This document shows positions 1 through 6,004 of a stretch of 8,307 nt of DNA, in pieces. Under the pieces are notes generated by a model, which was not told where the DNA came from, searched no databases, and saw nothing but the letters and a program-made list of their open reading frames with translations. The stretch spans positions 1 through 8,307 of the forward strand of contig NZ_CALBEX010000555.1 in assembly GCF_937889215.1 (NCBI RefSeq), read 5' to 3'. Numbering within the stretch: the stretch's first letter is position 1; every line of letters starts with the position of its first letter. Position numbers and translations under genes: made by a program. Source of the DNA: an uncultured Limnohabitans sp. Lineage in GTDB: Bacteria; Pseudomonadota; Gammaproteobacteria; Burkholderiales; Burkholderiaceae_C.

Positions 1-270
1 AGGATGCCCTCAAAACCCGAAGAAAAGTACTCGGCTTTGTGGTGACCGAAGGGGGTGCTCGTCATCGGCTGGTCGGGCTGCCACCGTGACCATCATCAAG
101 CCAAAAATGGCGCTGGCCAAGTTGACCACCGACTCCATCGCATCGGACAACAAGCCCACAGAATCGGTCAGCCACCAAGCCAAGGTTTTCAGGGCGATCG
201 TGACCAAAGCCACCAAAACCGACACCCAAAGCATGCGGGTCGGGGTCATCCAGGCGTCGATTTTTTTCAT
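1..270 (-). pseudogene. Cation diffusion facilitator transporter, 5' part, frameshifted and cut by window edge
   Basis: This is the N-terminal part of a CDF-family divalent metal/proton antiporter of the inner membrane. From ATG at 270 the protein has two hydrophobic helices, about residues 12-34 and 41-65. The stretch E46-S-V-V-N50 lies where FieF-type CDFs carry the metal-site D-x3-D of helix 2 (recalled alignment), so metal specificity cannot be read from it. After codon 73 (EHP) the frame goes astray and stops at about position 10. Skipping one C of the five-C run (plus strand G at 51-55) restores HPFGHHKAEYFSSGFEG, the strongly conserved CDF motif after TM2, and that frame stays open to the edge. 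The gene therefore carries a +1 insertion, which could be a true mutation or a homopolymer sequencing error. It follows tyrS by 52 bp on the same strand and is probably co-transcribed. A GAGGG 12 nt upstream is a poor ribosome binding site. Family identity is strong; functional status is open. Confidence 0.85.
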
Positions 271-322
271 GCGCCCAGCATACCCTCGTCGGATAAACGC
301 GCCAGGACCAAAGCCTGCGCCA

Positions 323-1555
323 TCAAACCAATGTCACTTTGGCAAATTTGCGTTTACCCACTTGCACAATGTAGGTGCCCGCTTCCAACTTCAGCCCTTT
401 GTCGCTGACCACGCTGGAATCTACACGCACGCCACCGCCTTCAATCAGGCGTCCAGCTTCGGTCGTTGAAGGTGCCAAACCCGCCGATTTGAGCAACGCC
501 CCAATGCCCAAGGGCGCACCGGTCAAAGACACTTCTGGAATGTCTTCGGGCACACCGCCTTTGCTGCGGTTGATGAAGTCTTGTTCTGCGGTCTCGGCCG
601 CTGCTGCGCTGTGAAAACGTGCTGTGATTTCCTTGGCCAACATGACCTTGGCGTCTTTGGGGTTGCGCCCACCTTCGACTTCTTTTTTCAAGGCCTCGAT
701 ATCGGCGATGGACTTGAAGGACAACAAAGTGAACCAACGCCACATGAGGGTGTCTGAGATGCTCAACACCTTGGCAAACATGGTGTTGGCGTCTTCTGAA
801 ATACCGATGTAGTTGTTTTTGGACTTGGACATTTTGTCCACACCGTCCAGCCCTTCCAACAGAGGCATGGTCAAAATGCACTGCTGCTCTTGGCCGTATT
901 CGGCTTGCAGGTGCCGGCCCATCAGCAGGTTGAACTTCTGGTCGGTGCCGCCCAGCTCCAGGTCGGATTTGAGTGCCACGGAGTCGTAGCCCTGCATCAG
1001 CGGGTACAAAAATTCGTGCACCGAAATCGGTGTCCCCGCCTTGAAACGGTCATGAAAATCGTTGCGCTCCATCATGCGCGCCACGGTGTACTTGGAAGCC
1101 AGCTGAATCATGCCCATGGAGCCCAAAGGCAACGACCATTCGCTGTTGTAGCGGATTTCGGTCTTGGACGGGTCCAGCACCATGCTGGCTTGCTTGTAAT
1201 AGGTTTCGGCGTTCAGTTTGATCTGCTCAGGCGTGAGCGGCGGCCGGGTGCTGTTGCGACCGGAAGGATCACCGATCAGGCTGGTGAAGTCGCCAATCAA
1301 AAAGATCACCTGGTGCCCCAAATCCTGGAGTTGACGCATCTTGTTGAGCACCACGGTGTGCCCAATGTGGATATCCGGGGCTGTCGGGTCCAGGCCCAGC
1401 TTGATGCGCAAAGGCACCCCTGTGGCTTCGGATTTGGCCAACTTTTGCAGCCAGTCTTCTTTGGGGATCAACTCTTCGCAACCCCTTAGGGTTACATCCA
1501 AAGAATTCAATACCTGATCTGTGATTTGGAATTTTGTAACAGGCGTCTGATTCAT
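323..1555 (-). CDS. tyrS: Tyrosyl-tRNA synthetase
   Basis: Class I aminoacyl-tRNA synthetase that charges tRNA-Tyr with tyrosine in the cytoplasm. From ATG at 1555 it is 410 aa, the usual length of the longer bacterial TyrRS type. Visible features are the ATP-binding HIGH motif in PDIHIGHTVVLNKM (residues 63-66), the tyrosine/tRNA-site stretches YPLMQGYDS and GGTDQKFN (about 184-209), the KMSKS loop in VDKMSKSKNN (241-245), and a C-terminal S4 RNA-binding domain from about residue 345. The frame also has a TTG at 1576, seven codons upstream. I prefer ATG 1555 because neither start has a convincing Shine-Dalgarno and MNQ is a normal start for close relatives (recalled). The gene is divergent from the M23 peptidase gene and is followed by the CDF gene. 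No intrinsic terminator lies after its stop, consistent with read-through into the CDF gene. Confidence 0.97.
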   Translation of the reverse strand: MNQTPVTKFQITDQVLNSLDVTLRGCEELIPKEDWLQKLAKSEATGVPLRIKLGLDPTAPDIHIGHTVVLNKMRQLQDLGHQVIFLIGDFTSLIGDPSGRNSTRPPLTPEQIKLNAETYYKQASMVLDPSKTEIRYNSEWSLPLGSMGMIQLASKYTVARMMERNDFHDRFKAGTPISVHEFLYPLMQGYDSVALKSDLELGGTDQKFNLLMGRHLQAEYGQEQQCILTMPLLEGLDGVDKMSKSKNNYIGISEDANTMFAKVLSISDTLMWRWFTLLSFKSIADIEALKKEVEGGRNPKDAKVMLAKEITARFHSAAAAETAEQDFINRSKGGVPEDIPEVSLTGAPLGIGALLKSAGLAPSTTEAGRLIEGGGVRVDSSVVSDKGLKLEAGTYIVQVGKRKFAKVTLV

Positions 1556-1611
1556 AAGGGTTTTGTCTGTAGTCAATGGGGTGTAGACCGTTACAATGAT
1601 TTCATAGTTTT

Positions 1612-1632
1612 GCTGCCTATTTTAGAGGCAGC
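1612..1632. promoter_or_regulatory. Inverted repeat in the tyrS / M23 divergent intergenic region
   Basis: Perfect 7-bp arms GCTGCCT (1612-1618) and AGGCAGC (1626-1632) are separated by 7 bp. On the minus strand the spacer contains TAAAAT (1619-1624), a fair -10 element for tyrS about 60 bp upstream of its ATG, but only a poor -35 (TGGAAC or ATGGAA) is visible. The palindrome could be an operator straddling the -10, or the 5' hairpin of a transcript. No regulator can be named from the sequence. Confidence 0.3.
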
Positions 1633-1680
1633 TTGGCCGAGTTCCATGCCATACAGGCCTGCACTTGCTCTGCAGCCAAG

Positions 1681-3165
1681 ATGACCCAAGCACCATTGAT
1701 GTCCATTATTTCTTATCTTCAGTCCAAACTGATCTCCCTGCTGTTGGCGTTCTTGTTCCTGTGCACCGCGGTGTTGGGCGCATTGCTGATCGCTGCGCAA
1801 CGGGTGCTCTTTTGGCTCGATGGGGAACATCCACAACTGACGCGTGCATCGCAAACGGTCGGCACTTGGTTAAGCCGTCATCCCAAAACCATCAGCACCA
1901 GCTTAACCGCCCTTTTGTTGGTCGGCGGTGGCGGTGCTTTTGCCATTGCCAATTTGGGGCCAGACATCCAAGACCAACCGGTGGTCAGCATCACCGTGCC
2001 GGTCAAGATTGCTGAACTTGAAGCACAAGCCCAAGAACTTGACCTGTTTGAAGTCAATTTGACGCGCTCAGACTTCACACTGCGTTCCGATACCCCCGAA
2101 AAATTATTGACCCGTTTGGGTTTGGTTGACAGCGAAGCCGCAGCTTATCTGCGCTCCAACCCTTTGGCGCGCCAAGCGTTGCAACAATTTGGCCGCGCTG
2201 TGACCGCCGAAGCCAACAGCCAACAAAAACTGCGCACGCTCAACGTCCGCTGGCTCAAAAACGAAACCGATGATTTTTTCCAACGCCTCGTGGTGAAACG
2301 CACACCGCAAGGCCTTCGCGCATCGCTCGAAACCTCGCCGATGAACACCAGCATTCGGATGACAGGTGGCACCGTCGTTCGCTCGCTCTACGATGCTGCT
2401 GACGAAGCGCGTTTACCGGACCCCGTCATCAACCAATTGACGCAAATTTTCTCCAACCAGATCGACTTTCACCGAACACTCCGCAAAGGTGCACGTTTTT
2501 CAGTGGTGTATGAAGTCCTGGAAGCCGATGGCGAACCCATCCGTACGGGGCGGGTGCTCAGCGCGGAGCTGCAAAACGACAACCAACGCTACGAAGCGGT
2601 TTGGTTTGAAGAGCCCGGCCAAAAAGGCAATTACTACGACATGGAAGGGAAAAGCCTGAGCCGGTCGTATTTGGCTTCTCCCGTGCCGTTTTCGCGCAAA
2701 ACCAGTGGATTCACTGTCCGACTGCACCCCATTTTCAAAACGCGCATGGCCCATTTGGGCGTTGATTATGCTGCGCCCACAGGCACACCGGTCATGACCG
2801 TTGGCGATGGTGTGGTCACCTTCAGCGGACGCCAAGGTGGCTTTGGGAATTTGGTTCAAATTCTCCACAGCAATGGCCACAAAACCCTTTACGCTCACTT
2901 GAGTAAAATTTCGGTTCGCCAAGGTCAAACCGTTCAAAAAGGCCAAACCATTGGTGCTGTAGGCACGACCGGTTGGTCGACTGGACCCCACCTCCATTTT
3001 GAATTTTTGGTCAATGGTGCCCACGTCAACCCTGAAAAGATCATTCGCTTGGCCCAACCCAAGCCCATTTCGCCGTTGGCCATGTCCCGCTTCAAAGCCA
3101 TCTCCCTTGAATCACAAGCGCAGCTGCAAGCCGCCGCGCAAATGAGCGAAAGCGCCATACAGTAA
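1681..3165 (+). CDS. M23 family (LytM-type) cell-wall metallopeptidase, membrane anchored
   Basis: Predicted zinc endopeptidase that cuts peptide cross-links in peptidoglycan, resembling E. coli MepM in its C-terminal half. From ATG 1681 it is 494 aa. Hydrophobic segments lie at about residues 17-40 and 71-91. Residues about 100-340 form a MepM/OapA-like middle region. The M23 domain is at about 345-460, with zinc ligands H358 and D362 (in HLGVDYAAP), H406 (in LYAHLS) and the H437-L-H439 motif (STGPHLHFEF), so it looks catalytically intact. Start choice is uncertain. TTG 1633 follows AGAGG by only 4 nt, and ATG 1699 is also possible; 1681 was chosen as the first ATG in frame. The gene diverges from tyrS and ends in a strong terminator. 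It precedes anmK, which recycles wall fragments, so the two genes fit one theme of wall turnover. Family assignment is firm; the exact substrate bond is inferred. Confidence 0.9.
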   Translation: MTQAPLMSIISYLQSKLISLLLAFLFLCTAVLGALLIAAQRVLFWLDGEHPQLTRASQTVGTWLSRHPKTISTSLTALLLVGGGGAFAIANLGPDIQDQPVVSITVPVKIAELEAQAQELDLFEVNLTRSDFTLRSDTPEKLLTRLGLVDSEAAAYLRSNPLARQALQQFGRAVTAEANSQQKLRTLNVRWLKNETDDFFQRLVVKRTPQGLRASLETSPMNTSIRMTGGTVVRSLYDAADEARLPDPVINQLTQIFSNQIDFHRTLRKGARFSVVYEVLEADGEPIRTGRVLSAELQNDNQRYEAVWFEEPGQKGNYYDMEGKSLSRSYLASPVPFSRKTSGFTVRLHPIFKTRMAHLGVDYAAPTGTPVMTVGDGVVTFSGRQGGFGNLVQILHSNGHKTLYAHLSKISVRQGQTVQKGQTIGAVGTTGWSTGPHLHFEFLVNGAHVNPEKIIRLAQPKPISPLAMSRFKAISLESQAQLQAAAQMSESAIQ

Positions 3166-3189
3166 AAAAGGGCCCTCAGGCCCTTTTTT
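3164..3189 (+). terminator. Intrinsic terminator after the M23 peptidase gene
   Basis: A perfect 11-bp stem, AAAAAAGGGCC (3164-3174) and GGCCCTTTTTT (3179-3189), has a 4-nt CTCA loop and ends in six T. It overlaps the TAA stop codon. Because the arms start with A6 and end with T6, it could work on both strands. It implies that anmK, 65 bp downstream, needs its own promoter or read-through. Confidence 0.93.
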
Positions 3190-3254
3190 GATGGCTGTGT
3201 CCCGGGTCTGCACATCGACTTTGAGCCCCTGGTCTTCTTCAACCCCGTTTCGCC

Positions 3255-4403
3255 ATGCCCCCCTCGCGTTTCATTGGCTTGATGTCAGGCACCTCCTTGG
3301 ATGGTGTTGACGGCGTATTGGCCCAAATGGAACAGGGCGGCACTTTGCAGGTCCTTGCCCACGCTTTCACCCCATTTTCGACCGCCTTTCGATCGCAGTT
3401 GATGGCACTCAACCAAAGCGGCACGGACGAATTGCACCGCAGTGCGCTGGCAGCCAATGACATCGCCCGTCATTACGCCCAAGTCGTGGCAGCTTTGCTC
3501 GCTCAAACTGGCCTCGAAGCCGCACAAATCACGGGCATCGGAGCCCACGGCCAAACCGTGCGCCATCGCCCATTGGCGTTTGATGGCGATGCTTCACGCC
3601 ATCAAGCCGCAGTGGGTTATACGATTCAATTGCTCAACCCCGCCCTTTTGGCCGAGTTGAGTGGCATCGATGTGGTGTGCGATTTTCGCAGCCGCGATCT
3701 GGCCGCAGGCGGGCAAGGTGCGCCCCTCGTGCCAGCCTTTCACCAAGGCATCTTTGGCCAAGCAGGCCATGGTGTCGGAGTCCTCAACATCGGCGGCATC
3801 TCCAACTTGAGCCTTCTGCACCCCGATGGCACTGTTCTAGGCTGGGACTGTGGGCCTGGCAATGCCTTGCTCGACTTTTGGTGCGCGACACATACCGGTC
3901 AAGCGTTTGACCAAAGCGGCGCATGGGCCGCTCAGGGCGTCATTGCGCAGGACTTGCTGGCGGCGTTCATGTCTGAACCTTATCTGCACGAGTTGCCTCC
4001 CAAAAGTACAGGGCGTGATCTGTTCAACCCAAACTGGCTGATGCGTCACCTGAATGGCACTGCGCGGTTTGCTGAACTGCCAGCACAGGACATACAAGCC
4101 ACCTTGACTGAGTTCACGGCTGTGGCTTGTGCGCGGGACATGCTGAGGGCGGGCCAAGCTGCCCATGAATTGATCGTGTGTGGTGGCGGCGCGTTGAACA
4201 CGCACTTGATGCACCGCTTGGCACACCACCTGCCCGCTTTGCAGGTGATCAGCAGTGAGCACCGGGGTTTGCCCCCCTTGCAGGTCGAAGCGGCCGCTTT
4301 TGCTTGGTTGGCCTACAAAACACTGCGCCGAGAAACCGCGAGCTTGCCAAGCGTCACGGGCGCCAGAGGCGCCCGTGTCTTGGGGGCGATTTACCCCCGG
4401 TGA
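3255..4403 (+). CDS. anmK: Anhydro-N-acetylmuramic acid kinase
   Basis: Cytoplasmic kinase of the sugar kinase/Hsp70/actin ATPase fold. It opens the 1,6-anhydro ring of anhydro-MurNAc and phosphorylates it with ATP to MurNAc-6-phosphate, the recycling step for muropeptide sugar freed by lytic transglycosylases. The 382-aa protein (E. coli AnmK is about 370) shows the N-terminal phosphate-binding GLMSGTSLDGVD (8-19), GAHGQTVRHRP (97-107), VLNIGGISNLSLL (176-188), GWDCGPGN (196-203) with D198 as the presumed catalytic base, GRDLFNPNWL, and the C-terminal adenosine-site CGGGALNTHLM. ATG 3255 is the only start in the open frame, which is closed by TGA at 3222-3224, yet no Shine-Dalgarno precedes it. 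It follows the M23 peptidase gene after a terminator and converges on erpA with a 33-bp gap. A 10-bp hairpin lies inside its last codons. Assignment is strong. Confidence 0.97.
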   Translation: MPPSRFIGLMSGTSLDGVDGVLAQMEQGGTLQVLAHAFTPFSTAFRSQLMALNQSGTDELHRSALAANDIARHYAQVVAALLAQTGLEAAQITGIGAHGQTVRHRPLAFDGDASRHQAAVGYTIQLLNPALLAELSGIDVVCDFRSRDLAAGGQGAPLVPAFHQGIFGQAGHGVGVLNIGGISNLSLLHPDGTVLGWDCGPGNALLDFWCATHTGQAFDQSGAWAAQGVIAQDLLAAFMSEPYLHELPPKSTGRDLFNPNWLMRHLNGTARFAELPAQDIQATLTEFTAVACARDMLRAGQAAHELIVCGGGALNTHLMHRLAHHLPALQVISSEHRGLPPLQVEAAAFAWLAYKTLRRETASLPSVTGARGARVLGAIYPR

Positions 4404-4422
4404 GATAGCGGAGACGCTTGGC
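4346..4422. repeat. Nested inverted repeats at the convergent anmK / erpA junction
   Basis: Outer arms GCCAAGCGTC (4346-4355) and GACGCTTGGC (4413-4422) are a perfect 10-bp inverted repeat. Between them lie hairpin A, CACGGGCGCC (4355-4364) / GGCGCCCGTG (4368-4377) with a 3-nt loop, and hairpin B, GGGGG (4382-4386) / CCCCC (4394-4398). Hairpin A shares one base with the outer arm. Together they could form a three-way junction spanning the end of anmK and the gap. There is no T-tract, so it is not a classic terminator. Its role is unknown. Confidence 0.55.
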
Positions 4423-4436
4423 CCCCGTGGGTTCGA

Positions 4437-4802
4437 TCAGGTCGAAAAAGAAGAGCCGCAGCCGCAGGTGGACGTGGCGTTCGGGTTCTTGATGACAAAC
4501 TGAGCACCCTGCAGGTCTTCCTTGTAATCGATCTCGGCACCAATCAGGTACTGGTAACTCATCGCATCAATCAGCAGCGACACACCATGCTTGCTCATGG
4601 TCGTATCGTCTTCGTTGGTGATTTCGTCAAAGGTGAAGCCATACTGGAAGCCCGAGCAGCCGCCACCTTGCACAAACACGCGCAGCTTGAGGTCAGGGTT
4701 GCCCTCTTCGGCGATCAGGTCAGCCACCTTGGCGGCAGCGCTGTCGGTGAAGACAATCGGTTCGGGCATTTCGGTCTGGATATTTTCAGCAACAGCGCTC
4801 AT
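4437..4802 (-). CDS. erpA: Iron-sulfur cluster insertion protein, A-type carrier
   Basis: Small A-type Fe-S carrier (121 aa) that receives [4Fe-4S]/[2Fe-2S] clusters from the assembly scaffold and hands them to apo-enzymes; in E. coli ErpA serves IspG/IspH and respiratory enzymes. The HesB/IscA fold is visible, with the three cluster-binding cysteines C49 ([12 protein letters not shown]), C113 and C115 ([10 protein letters not shown]). The internal sequence [13 protein letters not shown] and the NPNAT stretch before the CGC are typical of ErpA rather than IscA or SufA. I chose ATG 4802 because GGAG lies 7 nt upstream; the longer frame from TTG 4826 would absorb that site into coding sequence. 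The gene lies downstream of rpsI on the same strand but behind a terminator, and has its own -10-like TATACT. It converges on anmK. No IscR-type site was recognised upstream. Confidence 0.96.
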   Translation of the reverse strand: MSAVAENIQTEMPEPIVFTDSAAAKVADLIAEEGNPDLKLRVFVQGGGCSGFQYGFTFDEITNEDDTTMSKHGVSLLIDAMSYQYLIGAEIDYKEDLQGAQFVIKNPNATSTCGCGSSFST

Positions 4803-4828
4803 GATGGTTCTCCGGTTCAATGACAAAT

Positions 4829-4834
4829 AGTATA
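4829..4834 (-). promoter_or_regulatory. Candidate -10 element for erpA
   Basis: On the minus strand TATACT (five of six matches to TATAAT) lies 26 bp upstream of the erpA ATG and 22 bp before it on the transcript side of the Shine-Dalgarno region. No good -35 is seen at 16-18 bp spacing (CAGTAA/GCAGTA), so the promoter may depend on an activator, or the element may be fortuitous. The rpsI terminator just upstream makes a separate erpA promoter necessary. Confidence 0.45.
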
Positions 4835-4878
4835 GCGCTTTGGTCGGGAATTACTGCCGCTCGCACACAGTAACGCTA

Positions 4879-4903
4879 CTGGGCGCATGGGTTTTACGCC
4901 CAG
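4879..4903. repeat. Inverted repeat upstream of erpA
   Basis: Perfect 7-bp arms CTGGGCG (4879-4885) and CGCCCAG (4897-4903) surround an 11-bp spacer. It sits between the rpsI terminator and the candidate erpA -10, about 45 bp upstream of the latter. It may be a regulator site or simply part of the rpsI 3' region; nothing in the sequence decides between these. Confidence 0.3.
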
Positions 4904-4916
4904 CTGTACGCCCATT

Positions 4917-4951
4917 AAAAAAGCCGCCACGGCGAACCGGTGCGGCTTTTT
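4917..4951 (-). terminator. Intrinsic terminator of the rplM-rpsI operon
   Basis: On the minus strand AAAAAGCCGC (4951-4942) pairs with GCGGCTTTTT (4927-4918), a perfect 10-bp stem ending in a run of six T. The 14-nt inner part can add a short CGG-UUCG-CCG tetraloop helix. It begins 21 nt after the rpsI stop and separates the operon from erpA. Confidence 0.93.
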
Positions 4952-4971
4952 GGGCGAAGCAGGAAAGCGGG

Positions 4972-5364
4972 TTAACGCTTAGAGAACTGCTTGCGACGGC
5001 GGGCTGAGTGGAAGCCGACCTTTTTACGTTCGACTTCACGGGCATCGCGAGTGACAAAACCAGCTTGGCTCAGCATAGGCTTGAGCGTTGCGTCGTAGTC
5101 AATCAGGGCGCGGGTGATGCCGTGGCGCGATGCGCCAGCTTGACCGGATTCGCCACCGCCGTGCACGTTGATCATGATGTCGAAAGTTTCGGCATGGTTG
5201 GTCAACATGAGGGGTTGCTTGGCGATCATGATCGAAGTTTCGCGGCCAAAGTAGGCTTGGATGTCCTTGCCGTTGACCGTGATCTTGCCAGTGCCTTTTT
5301 TCAGAAACACGCGGGCGACGCTGGATTTGCGACGGCCTGTGCCATTGTTCCATTCACCAATCAT
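4972..5364 (-). CDS. rpsI: 30S ribosomal protein S9
   Basis: Small-subunit protein S9 (uS9) of the 30S head, whose C-terminal tail reaches the P-site tRNA anticodon region. The 130-aa product has the usual bacterial length and shows the signature [16 protein letters not shown] near the N-terminus, the [19 protein letters not shown] core, and the basic tail [12 protein letters not shown] ending in the conserved SKR. ATG 5364 is fixed by an excellent ribosome binding site: the TAAGGAG that includes the rplM stop codon lies 6 nt upstream. It is the second gene of the rplM-rpsI operon with an 11-bp gap, so coupled translation is likely, and it is closed by an intrinsic terminator. Nothing is unusual in the protein. 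Confidence 0.99.
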   Translation of the reverse strand: MIGEWNNGTGRRKSSVARVFLKKGTGKITVNGKDIQAYFGRETSIMIAKQPLMLTNHAETFDIMINVHGGGESGQAGASRHGITRALIDYDATLKPMLSQAGFVTRDAREVERKKVGFHSARRRKQFSKR

Positions 5365-5375
5365 CTCAAGTCTCC

Positions 5376-5807
5376 TTAGATGTCCAGCACTTTAGGCTGT
5401 TGGGCGGTGTGTGGGTGCTCAGCGCCACCATACACCTTGAGTTTCTTGATCATGGCGTAACCGAGTGGGCCCTTGGGCAGCATGCCCTTGACAGCCTTCT
5501 CGAGTGCGCGGCCAGGGTGCTTGGCTTGCATGTCGCGGAAGTTGGTGGCAGTGATGCCGCCTGGGTAGCCGGAATGGCGGTAATAAATCTTGTCGATCGT
5601 CTTGGTGCCCGTCACTTTGAGTTGGGCAGCATTGATGATGACGATGAAGTCACCGGTGTCGACGTGAGGCGTGTAAATGGCCTTGTGTTTGCCGCGCAAA
5701 CGGAGAGCAACTTCGCTGGCTACTCGTCCGAGGACCTTGTCGGTCGCGTCAATCACAAACCACTCGTGCACGACCTCAGCGGGTTTTGCGCTGAATGTTG
5801 TTGTCAT
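5376..5807 (-). CDS. rplM: 50S ribosomal protein L13
   Basis: Large-subunit protein L13 (uL13), an early-assembling 23S rRNA binder. The 143-aa product (usual length about 142) shows [21 protein letters not shown] at the start, [34 protein letters not shown], the [12 protein letters not shown] loop, and the C-terminal [16 protein letters not shown]. The frame is open further upstream to 5909, but ATG 5807 gives the family N-terminus and has an AAAGAG 6 nt before it. It is the first gene of the rplM-rpsI operon. A perfect TATAAT lies 148 bp upstream, leaving a leader of about 140 nt with several hairpins. In E. coli L13 represses its own operon through the mRNA leader, so autogenous control here is a reasonable inference, not shown. 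Confidence 0.99.
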   Translation of the reverse strand: MTTTFSAKPAEVVHEWFVIDATDKVLGRVASEVALRLRGKHKAIYTPHVDTGDFIVIINAAQLKVTGTKTIDKIYYRHSGYPGGITATNFRDMQAKHPGRALEKAVKGMLPKGPLGYAMIKKLKVYGGAEHPHTAQQPKVLDI

Positions 5808-5951
5808 GAGTTTTCTCTTTAAAAGAAAGGTTTGGCGGGTCCTTTTCCACGGTCGGTGCTCCTCTTTTGGGAGCCTCTTAGGTGGGAATTTGCTGCTGCC
5901 TTGCGGCAATCAGCGTCTTCGCCGCGGGACCACTGGATCGCTGCGAAGCCT
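5808..5951 (-). promoter_or_regulatory. Structured leader of the rplM-rpsI mRNA (candidate L13 autoregulatory region)
   Basis: Between the candidate -10 and the rplM ATG the predicted 5' UTR carries three local inverted repeats. These are CTTCGC/GCGAAG (5943-5948 with 5917-5922) near the expected 5' end, a TGCC-GCAA-GGCA hairpin with a GNRA-type loop at about 5893-5904, and GGCTCC/GGAGC at 5858-5875. The last is next to an AGGAG that resembles a ribosome binding site and precedes a GTG at 5850. The length and folding fit a regulatory leader; the mechanism is inferred from E. coli L13. Confidence 0.4.
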
Positions 5952-5953
5952 TC

Positions 5954-5960
5954 TATTATA
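5954..5960. promoter_or_regulatory. Overlapping divergent -10 elements for rplM (minus) and rlmJ (plus)
   Basis: The minus strand reads a perfect TATAAT (5960-5955) directed at rplM. The plus strand of the same bases reads TATTAT (5954-5959), a five-of-six match directed at rlmJ, 46 bp before its ATG. No strong -35 is visible for either direction at 16-18 bp. If both are used, RNA polymerase could occupy only one at a time, coupling the two units negatively. The rplM assignment is the more secure. Confidence 0.5.
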
Positions 5961-6004
5961 CGAAAAATCAAGGACATGCGGACGTTATTGGTTACCATCA
6001 AGGG

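Noticed and set aside
890..1489. A 199-codon plus-strand frame inside tyrS
   Set aside because: It is antisense to the conserved catalytic domain of TyrRS, with no ribosome binding site and no recognisable domain.
1556..1576. TTG 1576 as the tyrS start
   Set aside because: It adds seven residues without a ribosome binding site and uses a rare start codon; ATG 1555 is simpler, though not proven.
3190..3254. Promoter for anmK
   Set aside because: A promoter is expected after the terminator, but no convincing -10/-35 pair could be found in this gap.
4404..4436. Intrinsic terminator in the anmK / erpA gap
   Set aside because: There is no hairpin followed by a T-run on either strand; only the nested inverted repeats reported separately.
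5808..5909. In-frame N-terminal extension of L13
   Set aside because: It lies in the predicted 5' UTR; the normal L13 length and N-terminus start at 5807.
5882..6004. In-frame N-terminal extension of RlmJ
   Set aside because: The frame is open by chance through the divergent promoter; the family N-terminus (SYRHAFHAGNHADVLKH) begins right at ATG 6005.
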